Assembly: GCA_022711595.1 (NCBI GenBank)
Contig: JAKLET010000010.1
Span: forward strand, 1 to 64,000
Direction of reading: 5' to 3'
Source: Deltaproteobacteria bacterium
GTDB taxonomy: Bacteria; Desulfobacterota; Syntrophorhabdia; Syntrophorhabdales; Syntrophorhabdaceae
Length of the DNA stretch: 64,000 nt
Part shown: in pieces, positions 1-8,697 of the stretch
How positions within the stretch are numbered: the stretch's first letter is position 1
Layout: every line of letters begins with the position of its first letter
The notes under the pieces: model-generated
What the model saw: the letters and a program-made list of their open reading frames with translations, nothing else
Told to the model about the DNA's origin: nothing
Databases searched by the model: none
Made by a program: the position numbers and the translations under genes

Positions 1-2436
1 GAGCCTCTCCCGGGGGAAGTCCGGGGTGAGCCTGTGCCTCCTGATGAGCTCCCGGGCGTACTCCTCCTCTATCCCCGCGTCGAGGGCCTCGGCGCAGAGG
101 CGGGCCATCTCGCGGGGCTGCCAGTACCAGTAGAAAGTGAATGCGTATTTTTTATCGCTGCCCAAACGGAATGCCTGTTCCAGAGCCCGTAGAGCCCCTT
201 TTTTGTCATCCTTGTCGAAGTGTATGCTCGCCTGGGTGAGGCGTGCAAGGTAAAGGGTGTGGGTAGGATTGAGTCGAGCGAGCATTTCGATAACATTTCG
301 AAGCTCTTCAAAGGCTTCATTATTTTTGCCACAATAGCGTAATGCATACACCAAAGAAAGTCTGCAATATATTTCACCGAAATAAGCCCCCATCTGCAAC
401 GCGGCTTTCAATGCAATGTTTGCATCATTCAGTGCGGAAGTGTATTCACCTTTACCTAAGCTATAAAAAACCTTTTTTGAATAATATCGCGCGACAATCC
501 CGGCCCTTCCTTTAACAGTTGCTGATTCCATTTTTTTCAAGAACGTTTCTGCAAGCCTGAGATCTCCCAGTTCATAAGACGCGATAATTCCATATCCGTA
601 CATAATCCCTAAATGCATTTGCGCCCCAATATCTTCAGCTATTTTGATCGCACTTTCTGTGAGGTTAAGGGTCTGTTCCCATGAGCCGTGCATCCAGTCA
701 TGGAGCTCAACAACCCTGATAATATAGGCCAGATAGATCATCGGAGATGCTACCTGCTGTGAGGAGAGGGCAATCTCTCTCAATTCGTGCGCAAGTCTGT
801 GGAGCTTTTGGTAATCCCCGAACATTGTATAATGCTCAGTTACGTGACCTGCAGCCATCAACCTCGAAACGGGGTCACTGACCTTCTCACTCGCCCTCAC
901 CGCCCGCTCGATCCAGGCGGATATGTTTGTGTGCCAGGGTTGCCTCCAGGTGATACCGCACACCATGGCCGAGGCGATCTGGGCGTCCATCTCCGGAGAG
1001 GGCAGCGGCGCGGCGACATCCACGTTCCTGTCGACCCAGTCTATCCACCTGTCGAAGCGGGTGTAGTCGTCCCACTCGAGGAGGATGCTGTTCATGATGC
1101 CCGCAACGCAGAGCAGGCAGCCCGTGTGGTCCCCCCGGGACTCGAACAAGGCGAAGGCCCTCTCCAGGCAGTCCCTCGTCTGCGCGGGATCCGTGACCAG
1201 GCGCCCCATCCCCAGCCAGTACAGGAGCCAGGGGGTGGAGTCCCTCAGCTCCCCGGGGAGCCTCTGCGCCCACTCCTCCAGGGTGGCTGTCCTGCCGAGG
1301 CCGATCAGGGTGCGGGCATGGTCCAGGATGCGGGGGACGGCCTCCGTGTGCGCCCCCGCGTCAAGGAGGAGCCTGATGCCCTCCTCGGTTTGCCCGAAGC
1401 CGATGAGCAGGCGTCCCGCCTTCACGGTGAGGGAGGCGAGCTCTCCGGGGGTGTAGCGCTTCGCCGCCAGCGCCAGCAGGAACTCCCTGAAGAGGGGATG
1501 GTAGCGGTACTCCGCGCCGTAGCGCTCGGTGAAGAAGCTGTTGCGGTCCAGGTGGGCCAGTATGGAGGCCCCCTCCTGTGTGCCGGTGAGGGACGAGGCG
1601 ATCCCGGGGGAGATAGAGGAAAGCAGGGAGGTGACGAGGAGGAAGTCCTGCACCCGTTCATCGAACCTGCGGAAGACCTCTATGGCGAGATAGTCGAAGA
1701 CGGGCCCCTGGCCTGCAGGATCAGGCGCGGAAGACGGGACGCCCCTCCTGTCGAGCATGAGGATGACACCGGCCGCCCATCCCCGGGTGCTGCCGTGGAT
1801 CCGCCCGACGACCTCCTCGGGGACCGGGGAATGTGCGCGCATGCCGATCATCTCCCTCGACTCGTCCAGGGTGAAGCGGACGTCGTCCCAGCCGATGCCG
1901 CCGAGCATGCTCCGGGCCCTGAGCGAGACATAGGGCGCCGGGGGCTCTTCCCTGCTCACCATGAAGACGCGCACCCCCTCGGGGACGGTCATGAGCCCGT
2001 TCGCTATGACCTCGTGGAACACGGAGGTCCCGGGGACGTCCTGGCAGTTGTCGAAGACGATGGCAGAGGGCCGGGGCATCCTGCCGAAGAGGGACGAGAA
2101 GTAGTGGCGGGTGAAGGCGCTGATGCCGGGGCGCAGCTCGGGGCTCAGAAGGGGAAGGGGCCTCGTCCTCCCCTTCCTCAGGCTCCGCGCCGCCTCCCTC
2201 ATGTAGTAGAAGAAGGTCGCGGGATCGCTGTCGTCCTCGTCTATCCGGTACCAGAGGACGGGGATGCCCCGGGACTGCACGTAGCTGGCAACGAGGGTGG
2301 TCTTGCCCGAACCGGCAGGGGAGGAGACCCAGGTGACCGGGCAGTCGCCCGTCCTGTCGATGAGGTCGAAGAGACGCCGGCGGTCAACGGCCAGCCGGAG
2401 CCTCGGCGGGGTGGTCTTTATCTTGTGGTCGCGCAT
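1..2436 (-). CDS. SARP/LAL-type STAND ATPase regulator, paralogue 1 (C-terminus cut by window edge)
   Basis: The reading frame is open from the ATG at 2436 to the window edge (812 codons visible). It encodes a large cytoplasmic signalling ATPase of the MalT/LAL type: a Walker A motif SPAGSGKTT at residues 39-47, a Walker B-like AIVFDN at about 125-130, then a long helical-repeat region. By comparison with the complete paralogue at 17770-20748 the missing end should carry a winged-helix plus BTAD segment, so the product is probably a transcription factor. Codons 1-493 and about 771-812 appear identical in DNA to the paralogue; codons about 494-770 are clearly homologous but much diverged, and two codons longer. 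I translated this diverged part by hand and found no stop, so it is not a pseudogene within the window. The ligand is unknown. Confidence 0.9.
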   Translation of the reverse strand, partial: MRDHKIKTTPPRLRLAVDRRRLFDLIDRTGDCPVTWVSSPAGSGKTTLVASYVQSRGIPVLWYRIDEDDSDPATFFYYMREAARSLRKGRTRPLPLLSPELRPGISAFTRHYFSSLFGRMPRPSAIVFDNCQDVPGTSVFHEVIANGLMTVPEGVRVFMVSREEPPAPYVSLRARSMLGGIGWDDVRFTLDESREMIGMRAHSPVPEEVVGRIHGSTRGWAAGVILMLDRRGVPSSAPDPAGQGPVFDYLAIEVFRRFDERVQDFLLVTSLLSSISPGIASSLTGTQEGASILAHLDRNSFFTERYGAEYRYHPLFREFLLALAAKRYTPGELASLTVKAGRLLIGFGQTEEGIRLLLDAGAHTEAVPRILDHARTLIGLGRTATLEEWAQRLPGELRDSTPWLLYWLGMGRLVTDPAQTRDCLERAFALFESRGDHTGCLLCVAGIMNSILLEWDDYTRFDRWIDWVDRNVDVAAPLPSPEMDAQIASAMVCGITWRQPWHTNISAWIERAVRASEKVSDPVSRLMAAGHVTEHYTMFGDYQKLHRLAHELREIALSSQQVASPMIYLAYIIRVVELHDWMHGSWEQTLNLTESAIKIAEDIGAQMHLGIMYGYGIIASYELGDLRLAETFLKKMESATVKGRAGIVARYYSKKVFYSLGKGEYTSALNDANIALKAALQMGAYFGEIYCRLSLVYALRYCGKNNEAFEELRNVIEMLARLNPTHTLYLARLTQASIHFDKDDKKGALRALEQAFRLGSDKKYAFTFYWYWQPREMARLCAEALDAGIEEEYARELIRRHRLTPDFPRERL

Positions 2437-2462
2437 GTTCCGGTTTTTTTAAAGACAAGTCA

Positions 2463-2492
2463 ATTGTATGGGATGGGCGCGGCGGTTGTCAA
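2463..2492 (-). promoter_or_regulatory. sigma70-type promoter of regulator paralogue 1
   Basis: Reading the minus strand, TTGACA (2492-2487) is followed after 18 bp by TACAAT (2468-2463), 27 bp before the ATG at 2436. Match to consensus is 6/6 and 5/6. The same promoter is duplicated in front of paralogue 2. Confidence 0.65.
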
Positions 2493-2520
2493 TCGGTAAG
2501 TTGGCAAAAAAAGATGAATC

Positions 2521-2539
2521 TGTAACCTATATGTAACCT
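2521..2539. promoter_or_regulatory. SARP-like operator: TGTAACCT direct repeat, 11-bp spacing
   Basis: TGTAACCT occurs at 2521-2528 and 2532-2539, so the repeats are exactly one helical turn (11 bp) apart. SARP-family regulators are known to bind heptameric direct repeats with 11-bp periodicity. The site lies about 29 bp upstream of the -35 box of the regulator and 37 bp before the divergent gene at 2576, so it could serve autoregulation or the divergent secreted-protein cluster. Binding is inferred. Confidence 0.5.
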
Positions 2540-2575
2540 CAGGAATGGTAATTAAATAAAAAAGAAGGAGGGGTT

Positions 2576-2845
2576 ATGGACAAAAGCGCGGCGGCGATCA
2601 TGATTCAGGCAAAAAGTCTGGGGGTTGCAATAGCATTGACGATCTTTTTCGGCGGCTTGGGTCTTCTTTATTCAACAATACCTGGCGGTATCGTTATGTC
2701 TATTGTCCAGATCATCGTAATCATCATTGCGGTCTTCACATTGGGTTTAGGTTTGATCCTCTTTATACCGGTGCACATCATAAGTGTCATCTGGGCGATC
2801 ATTGCAATAAAAAAATATAACGAAAAATTGATTGCCAATTCGTGA
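2576..2845 (+). CDS. small inner-membrane protein, TM2-like
   Basis: An 89-residue hydrophobic protein with a first membrane segment at about residues 13-31 (ending GGLGLLY) and a second long hydrophobic stretch at about 38-78, closing with a short basic tail. The GGLG...I...IW pattern recalls TM2-type small membrane proteins, but I do not see the full signature. A strong ribosome-binding site (AAGGAGG, 2564-2570) precedes the ATG. It is the first gene divergent from the duplicated regulator, 37 bp from the putative operator, so it may be a target. Function unknown. Confidence 0.75.
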   Translation: MDKSAAAIMIQAKSLGVAIALTIFFGGLGLLYSTIPGGIVMSIVQIIVIIIAVFTLGLGLILFIPVHIISVIWAIIAIKKYNEKLIANS

Positions 2846-3022
2846 TTCAAGAAAAAGTATGGTGAAACATACCCATAATATAACCATGAAAAATCAAGAA
2901 AGATGAGGACATATTACCCTTGACTGTATCGGTAACGCAATGTAAGTATGGAAAAGTTAACAAATGGTAACTGCTTAACAATATATACAACTTATTGAAT
3001 CTGTGGGGGTTTGTAGGACATC

Positions 3023-4615
3023 GTGGGTGGAGGTCTGTGTAGAAAGGTTATATTTGCGCTCCTGATTGGTATATCCATTTTTTCCTTCGCTTTTCCCCTG
3101 TTTGCCCAGGCACCCCTCGAAAAAGGCCTTCGTTACATCAAGGAAAGGAACTACGAATGGGCCCTCAAGGAGTTTAAGGAGGCCCGCAGGCTCGATCCCT
3201 CATCGAGCAGTGCCGCCTACCTGCTCGGTATTACCTGTAAGGCACTCAAGAACCTCAAGGAGGCGATCCCGAACCTCCGCGATGCCGTGACCCTCACGCC
3301 CCTCATCAAAGAGGCTCTCCCTGAGCTGATCGATGCCCTCTATGTGGCGGGTAATATAGCGGAAACAAAAAAGTGGATAGAGGTTGGGGAGCGTGACAAC
3401 ATCTATCCAGGCAAGATCCAATTCTTCAAGGGGATCGTTCTCCTCAAGGAGAACAGGATGAATGAGGCCATAGCGGCCCTTGAGAGTGCAAAAAAGTATG
3501 ATCCCACCATGGTGCAGGCAGCAGATTTCCAGATCGCTCTCGTCTATGCGAAGCTCGGGAAGCTCGAGGAATCCAGGCGGCGCTTCAAAGACCTCATCAC
3601 TCTGGACCCCACGAGCAACCTGGCGTCATACGCAAAGGACTACGAGCGGACGATCACCGACAGACTCGACGCCGAACGGCCATTTCGCTTCAGTATCGGC
3701 CTTGTTTACAAGTACGATTCCAACGTGAACGCGCAGCCGGTATCAGGGACCATATTTGACAACCAGAATCTTTCCTACGCCGTCTCCGGCAAGGAAGACA
3801 CGGCCATGAACATGACGCTCAACGCCATGTACATTGCCCCCTTCTCGTTCAGATCCCCCTACAGCCTCTCGCTCCAGTACGGCATGTACGCGGACCGCTA
3901 CTTCCGCAGGGACGACTACAATATCGCCCAGCAGTCATTCTCGGTCACTCCTGGCTACTCGGCGGGAAGGGTCTCCTTTACTCTCCCGCTTATCGGGCGC
4001 TACGTGAACCTGCAGAGGGAGGTGGGCACGGACTTCCTCAACAGCCGCAACTGGTGGTCCGATACCCGCTATCTCTTAAGCGGTGGCGCCTCTCCCACCG
4101 TCCGCTTCATGGTGAACGACAGGAACATCATCGATCTCACCTACGGGTTCATGCAGAACAAGTATTACACCACCACCGAGAATGATTGGCCCCAGGACCC
4201 CGACGAGGACCGGGACGGCTATTCCAACAGCGGTTCGGTGGGATGGACCTTCTTCTTCAAGGGCGGGGCGGCCCTTCTTGCCCTGCGGTACACCTATACT
4301 GATATGAGCACCGACGGCTGGAACTGGTCATACGATGAGAACAAGTTCGGTTTAAGCTTTGTCTATCCGCTTCTCGAGAAGCTCAAGCTCCAGTACAGCT
4401 CCGAGGCATCGTTCGTCGACTATAAACACGAGAATACCGTGTTCAATATGAGGCGCCGCGATGAGGTCTACACCAATGCTGTAACGTTCATATACCAGAT
4501 CACAAAGAACTTTGACGTGAATGCCCAGTATTCCTACATACGCGACCACTGCAATATCAGCACGTATGACTATGACAGGCACATTGCGTCTGTTGGGGTT
4601 GAGTACAGGTTTTGA
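3023..4615 (+). CDS. TPR-containing outer-membrane beta-barrel protein (Slam/T11SS-like)
   Basis: 530 residues. A signal peptide (residues about 1-30, ending LFAQA) is followed by roughly four TPR units (about 33-215) and a C-terminal half of alternating amphipathic strands rich in Tyr/Phe that ends in EYRF, the terminal aromatic typical of BAM substrates. An N-terminal TPR domain followed by a barrel beginning with GLVYKYDSNVN is the layout of DUF560/Slam proteins, which move surface or secreted proteins across the outer membrane (type XI secretion). The start is a GTG with TAGGACA just upstream; no ATG lies before the signal peptide. The next gene encodes a large exported protein that could be its cargo. 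The Slam assignment is inferred from architecture, and a generic TPR-porin remains possible. Confidence 0.7.
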   Translation: MGGGLCRKVIFALLIGISIFSFAFPLFAQAPLEKGLRYIKERNYEWALKEFKEARRLDPSSSSAAYLLGITCKALKNLKEAIPNLRDAVTLTPLIKEALPELIDALYVAGNIAETKKWIEVGERDNIYPGKIQFFKGIVLLKENRMNEAIAALESAKKYDPTMVQAADFQIALVYAKLGKLEESRRRFKDLITLDPTSNLASYAKDYERTITDRLDAERPFRFSIGLVYKYDSNVNAQPVSGTIFDNQNLSYAVSGKEDTAMNMTLNAMYIAPFSFRSPYSLSLQYGMYADRYFRRDDYNIAQQSFSVTPGYSAGRVSFTLPLIGRYVNLQREVGTDFLNSRNWWSDTRYLLSGGASPTVRFMVNDRNIIDLTYGFMQNKYYTTTENDWPQDPDEDRDGYSNSGSVGWTFFFKGGAALLALRYTYTDMSTDGWNWSYDENKFGLSFVYPLLEKLKLQYSSEASFVDYKHENTVFNMRRRDEVYTNAVTFIYQITKNFDVNAQYSYIRDHCNISTYDYDRHIASVGVEYRF

Positions 4616-4692
4616 TAGCTGTGAATGAAAATCATCATACGTCAGTTCGGAGGGTAAATATCAACTCGATGTTTCAAGGAGAGAACTGTTAA

Positions 4693-7600
4693 ATGAATCG
4701 TTTAGTTTGCAGTATATTAAACTTTCTACTTATATGTTGCGCCTCCATTCCGGTCACCGCAAATGCAGTAACAATATTCATTGACGGTATGGATCGTATG
4801 AATACTTTTTCTGGCAATTTACTGGGACGTGATACTTCGTATTTAATTAACAGTGCTTTGGCAGACAAGATCGAAGGGGAAAAAAAGGACATACCTTGGT
4901 CAGGTAATATTTATCCCGGGACCTATGATGCTCGGATTGCAACGAATATGTTAAAAGAAGAGATTGTTGAATTGGCAAAATATAATGAACCCATAAACAT
5001 AGTATCCCATAGCTATGGGACGGTAATTGCGTATATAGCATTAAATGAATTGCAGAGTAATGATGAAACAAAACATATCAAAATCGACTCTCTCATTACT
5101 ATGGGTTCTCCTCTCGGAGAAAACGTAAACACAAGTGCGAGCAACTATGGTGAAACAATGGATATCGTTAAAGATCTAGCAAGGATAGGCGACCTGAAAT
5201 TACCAAGCAAGCTTGCACCTCTCGAGAATGTTAAGGGTTGGACAAATGTTCATTCCGCAGGGGACTATGTTTCAGGGGTAATCAATGTCTCCGGTGTAAA
5301 AAATATACAGATTGACGAAGTGATAATAAAATATACAGGCACCAGCATTTCGACCCCGGAATCTGTTATGCCCATCCCGGGATCAACACGGGTCGAAGGA
5401 GTACATCCGCATGCCCAGTACTACGAAACTGAAGCTAAGTTTAAGAAAGATGGGGAGTACGTTCTATTATCTGAGGTACTAACCAAAATACTATCTATAG
5501 GTTCTTTTCAGGACGTGGTGGAGCCGTCAGTATTATCTTTCAATTTGATACCTCCCAATACTTCAACAGCCAAAACAACACAATCCACGATTCTCGGCAA
5601 CGAAAAGTATTCTGAATTTGGATCTGAATTGGGCAGTGGTTATTATACCAACGGAGACGTCGGGGGCGGGGGCGGAGGAAGCTGGGGTGACGATCCTGTT
5701 CAGCAACCATCCATACCCTATATCCCGCCGAATCTTCCCCCATCAGGAAATACCGCATCCCTTAATACAGGGAACAACTCTACGGCGAATAGCACCACCG
5801 GAAACAGCCCCACAGCACCATCATTCAAATTTGGAAGCAATGTTGATGCATCCGGGTATGGTGTCCAGACAACAGGGCTTTTGACAGGAGCCGGAACCTC
5901 GGCGACAGGGAGTAGCCCTCAATACGTTGCCGTTGACCCCACCGGCAGATTCGCATATGTGTCAAACGGCAGTAGTAATACTGTCTCCGTCTACACCATC
6001 AACCAGACCACGGGGGCGCTGACTGCTGGGACGGCTGTGGCTACAGGAATTTATCCCCAGGGCGTTGCCGTTGACCCCACCGGCAGATTCGCATATGCTG
6101 CAAATAACAGCTCCAACTCCATCTCCGTCTACACCATCAACCAGACCACGGGGGCGCTGACTGCTGGGACGGCTGTGGCTACAGGAAGCAACCCGCATCA
6201 TGTCGCTGTCGACCCCATAGGAAAATTTGTATATGCCGCAAATTATGGTTCTAACAGCATCTCCGTCTACACCATCAACCAGACCACGGGGGCGCTGACT
6301 GCTGGGACGGCTGTGGCCACGGGAGTCGCGCCTTCATCCGTTGCCGTTGACCCCACCGGCAGATTTGCATATGTGTCAAGTATCACGTCCCAGACTGTTT
6401 CCGTCTACACCATCAACCAGACCACGGGGGCGCTGACTGCGGGCACAGCGGTGGCAACAGAGATTTGGCCACTTTCGGTCAGCATCGACCCCACCGGCAG
6501 ATTTGCATACGCCGCGAATTACGGTTCCCACTCCATTTCCGTCTACACCATCAACCAGACCACGGGGGCGCTGACCCCGGTGGGAACAATCGCTACGAAC
6601 AATCCTTACTATATTGCCTTTGACCCCACCGGAAAATCTGCGTATGTAACAAACGGTAATCCAAGTCCAGCTACCGTGTCGACGTATACCATCAACCAGA
6701 CCACGGGGATGTTGACCTTGTTGGGAACGACTGCCACAACGGGGAACTTTCCTCAATCCATTGTGGTTGACCCCACCGGAAAATATGCGTATGTGACACA
6801 TGAAGGGATAAACACGGTCTCAAACTACACCATAGATCCATCGATGCAGTTGTTCAGCAGTGTCCTTACCGGCTCAATATCGGGAACCGCATCCCCCGGG
6901 GGCACGACACCTATAACAATGACCGGCTCCTATGATCCTACTAGCCCTTCCTCCTTCTTGTGGGGACAAAAAATCTACAGCTACAATGGGTCAACAGGTC
7001 AAAATACAACATATGATGATCCCCCCAATGCATATGCCGGTTATCTGACGGGCTACAAGGCGGATGACAACACGATGAAGGCGAAATGGGCCAGCATCTA
7101 TGTGAAGGACAACGGCAGTGCGGGCATCCACCTCGGGACCCTCACAGGTACGGCCACGGCACCCAACCATACCACGTCCGGCACGATCAACAAACCCGTG
7201 GAGATGGTCTCAGGCGGGATCGGTTTCACTCCGGCAAATTTGTATCCGGCAAATGTTGTCACCACTTCCCTCATCAACGGCACACCGATTCTTGCCAGCG
7301 GGAACTTCAGCGGAGCCGGCACGATGTCACCCGCATACCGCAAATGGGAGAGTCTTGGCATCACCGGCCAGGAGTGGGGTGTGTGGAGTTCGGTCAGCGG
7401 CGGCAGCTACACCGGGCCGACCTCATCGGGCTGGTCACTTTCCGAGGATTACAATTATGCTGCCACAAAAACGATCATAGGCGCAGAGGTGAAGGGAACG
7501 TCTTGGACAGGGAATAAGATTGAGGGTACGAAAGCCGGTTACGGTGCCGATATAAGCACAGGGAAGACCTGGGTGAGCATCGGGGACGTCATAGGCACGT

Positions 7601-8100
7601 ATGATCCGGTGGCGCTTACGTATCAGGCCGTCGGTGCGGGGTCATGGATAGAGACGAATAAGTTCCTCTGGATGGCGGCCAACGAACCATCGAAACTCCA
7701 GGCGCTCAACATCCCTTGCGTGCAGGTGGGAAATGTGAACCTTGCCGGTTCCAACAACTACGGCACGGGGACTATGAACGTCACCATGAACAACATGAAG
7801 TTTTTTGCCAACACCGCCGGTGGACCGGCGAAGATATGGGCGGTGGGCCAGGGCCAGATGGGAAGCTGGACCGGTACAACCCCGCCGGCTGGTACTGCCG
7901 CCAACATTTCTGGCGGGGGCCTGAACGCCACATTTACCGTTAAGACATTCGATGTGACCACGACCAACAAGTTCAACGCCACGATCACGAACGGGACCGG
8001 AGGTTTCAACGGTTCCACGACCTTCCGTGGCGCCGCCACGGGGACGATCAACACGGCGGCAAAGACCTTCTCCGGAACTGCGGCGGGGGTGGCAAAGTAG
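4693..8100 (+). CDS. secreted lipase-like / YVTN beta-propeller multidomain protein
   Basis: 1135 residues with a signal peptide (about 1-25, cleavage after TANA). Residues about 26-270 look like an alpha/beta hydrolase: VSHSYGT at 104-110 is a nucleophile elbow of form S-x-S-x-G with candidate Ser107. A Gly/Ser/Asn-rich linker (about 310-400) follows. Residues about 410-720 hold seven YVTN/lactonase-type propeller blades of 46-47 residues (VAVDPTGRFAY...VSVYTINQTTGAL). Residues 720-1135 form a Gly/Thr/Asn-rich beta module ending GTAAGVAK, of a kind I associate with large deltaproteobacterial exoproteins. AAGGAGAG precedes the ATG. It directly follows a TPR/beta-barrel gene, which suggests an exporter-cargo pair. 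Domain boundaries are approximate and enzymatic activity is inferred. Confidence 0.8.
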   Translation: MNRLVCSILNFLLICCASIPVTANAVTIFIDGMDRMNTFSGNLLGRDTSYLINSALADKIEGEKKDIPWSGNIYPGTYDARIATNMLKEEIVELAKYNEPINIVSHSYGTVIAYIALNELQSNDETKHIKIDSLITMGSPLGENVNTSASNYGETMDIVKDLARIGDLKLPSKLAPLENVKGWTNVHSAGDYVSGVINVSGVKNIQIDEVIIKYTGTSISTPESVMPIPGSTRVEGVHPHAQYYETEAKFKKDGEYVLLSEVLTKILSIGSFQDVVEPSVLSFNLIPPNTSTAKTTQSTILGNEKYSEFGSELGSGYYTNGDVGGGGGGSWGDDPVQQPSIPYIPPNLPPSGNTASLNTGNNSTANSTTGNSPTAPSFKFGSNVDASGYGVQTTGLLTGAGTSATGSSPQYVAVDPTGRFAYVSNGSSNTVSVYTINQTTGALTAGTAVATGIYPQGVAVDPTGRFAYAANNSSNSISVYTINQTTGALTAGTAVATGSNPHHVAVDPIGKFVYAANYGSNSISVYTINQTTGALTAGTAVATGVAPSSVAVDPTGRFAYVSSITSQTVSVYTINQTTGALTAGTAVATEIWPLSVSIDPTGRFAYAANYGSHSISVYTINQTTGALTPVGTIATNNPYYIAFDPTGKSAYVTNGNPSPATVSTYTINQTTGMLTLLGTTATTGNFPQSIVVDPTGKYAYVTHEGINTVSNYTIDPSMQLFSSVLTGSISGTASPGGTTPITMTGSYDPTSPSSFLWGQKIYSYNGSTGQNTTYDDPPNAYAGYLTGYKADDNTMKAKWASIYVKDNGSAGIHLGTLTGTATAPNHTTSGTINKPVEMVSGGIGFTPANLYPANVVTTSLINGTPILASGNFSGAGTMSPAYRKWESLGITGQEWGVWSSVSGGSYTGPTSSGWSLSEDYNYAATKTIIGAEVKGTSWTGNKIEGTKAGYGADISTGKTWVSIGDVIGTYDPVALTYQAVGAGSWIETNKFLWMAANEPSKLQALNIPCVQVGNVNLAGSNNYGTGTMNVTMNNMKFFANTAGGPAKIWAVGQGQMGSWTGTTPPAGTAANISGGGLNATFTVKTFDVTTTNKFNATITNGTGGFNGSTTFRGAATGTINTAAKTFSGTAAGVAK
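5926..6726 (+). repeat. tandem 138-bp coding repeats (beta-propeller blades)
   Basis: The stretch beginning GTCTACACCATCAACCAGAC recurs at 5989, 6127, 6265, 6403 and 6541 with a strict 138-bp step, then at 6682 (141 bp) in weaker form. About 60 bp per unit are nearly identical between the first units, while the loops between vary. This points to recent amplification or ongoing homogenisation of propeller blades. Confidence 0.9.
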
Positions 8101-8116
8101 AAAAAAAGGAGGCATG

Positions 8117-8347
8117 ATGTCCAAAGACGAAAGAGTGGGCTGGGATTGGCTGGCATTCATTCTGGGGCCCATCTGGTACTTTACGAAAGGCATGATCGGG
8201 AAAGGTATCTTTCTGTCGCTGATCTGCCTCTTTACCATCGGTCTCGGGGCGCCTTTTATATGGATCTACTGCGGCGCCAGGGGGAAGGGTGATTATTACG
8301 AGTTCAGATTGAAGCAAAAGAATAAGTTTGATTTGAACAGACTTTAA
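8117..8347 (+). CDS. small membrane protein, DUF2628-like
   Basis: About 76 residues (77 if the preceding ATG at 8114 is used). The pattern WDWLAFILGPIWYFTKGM followed by one or two hydrophobic stretches resembles the DUF2628 family, in which an aromatic N-terminus FNW..FxxGPIW precedes membrane helices. The start at 8117 gives a better distance to AAGGAGG (8106-8112) than 8114. It sits 16 bp after the exoprotein stop and 16 bp before the next gene, so the three are probably one transcript. Function unknown. Confidence 0.7.
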   Translation: MSKDERVGWDWLAFILGPIWYFTKGMIGKGIFLSLICLFTIGLGAPFIWIYCGARGKGDYYEFRLKQKNKFDLNRL

Positions 8348-8363
8348 GCAAAGGAGGGAGTGT

Positions 8364-8669
8364 ATGAGTGAAGGCGGCGGACTTGCTATGTTATTCATTT
8401 TTGTTGTTTTGCCTTTTCTTGGTTTTATCGGTTTTTTCATCTATTTTGTTTTCAAGATATTACAGTTTGTCATTCAGGCGATAAATCTCTACAAAAAGAT
8501 CCTCAATAGAGAGGATGCCATTCTTAAAGTGCTTATCGATATCCGTGACAATACAAAACAGTTCTCAGAAACTGATTCACCTGCGAGCAGCAATCGTAAC
8601 TGCCCGAGCTGTGACGCGGTTCTCAGCGATTCAGATGTATTTTGCCCTGAATGCGGCAAAGAGCTCTGA
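8364..8669 (+). CDS. membrane-anchored zinc-ribbon protein
   Basis: 101 residues. A hydrophobic segment (about 8-45) is followed by a short charged helix and a C-terminal zinc ribbon with CPSC and CPEC knuckles near residues 80-98. An AAAGGAGGGAG ribosome-binding site precedes the ATG. The zinc ribbon resembles that opening the next protein, hinting that the two act together. No catalytic motif is seen. Confidence 0.75.
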   Translation: MSEGGGLAMLFIFVVLPFLGFIGFFIYFVFKILQFVIQAINLYKKILNREDAILKVLIDIRDNTKQFSETDSPASSNRNCPSCDAVLSDSDVFCPECGKEL

Positions 8670-8697
8670 TCCATAAAAAACTATCAAAGGAGAACCT

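Larger units (their letters stand above)
958..2539. repeat. 1.58-kb near-identical direct repeat, copy 1
   Basis: This block (5' half of the regulator gene plus 103 bp upstream) reads the same as 19270-20851. Identity starts abruptly at base 958 and stops exactly after the second TGTAACCT of the operator. A second identical block, 1-126, matches 18319-18444. Both copies have the same orientation. Confidence 0.9.

Noticed and set aside
787-2499. Long plus-strand open frame of 570 codons
   Set aside because: It is antisense to the GC-rich regulator gene, Pro/Gly/Arg/Asp-rich and without domain signals. The minus frame carries the Walker motifs.
2920-2972. GTAAC-like motifs before the TPR/barrel gene as further regulator sites
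   Set aside because: GGTAACG, TGTAAGT and GGTAACT occur, but spacing is irregular (10, 14, 11 bp) and the heptamer is not kept, so I do not call an operator.
5926-6726. Regular repeats that might suggest CRISPR
   Set aside because: They keep the reading frame and encode propeller blades; spacing is 138 bp, far from CRISPR repeat-spacer size.
5962-6801. Minus-strand open frames within the propeller repeats
   Set aside because: Antisense to repeated codons; repetition alone keeps these frames open.
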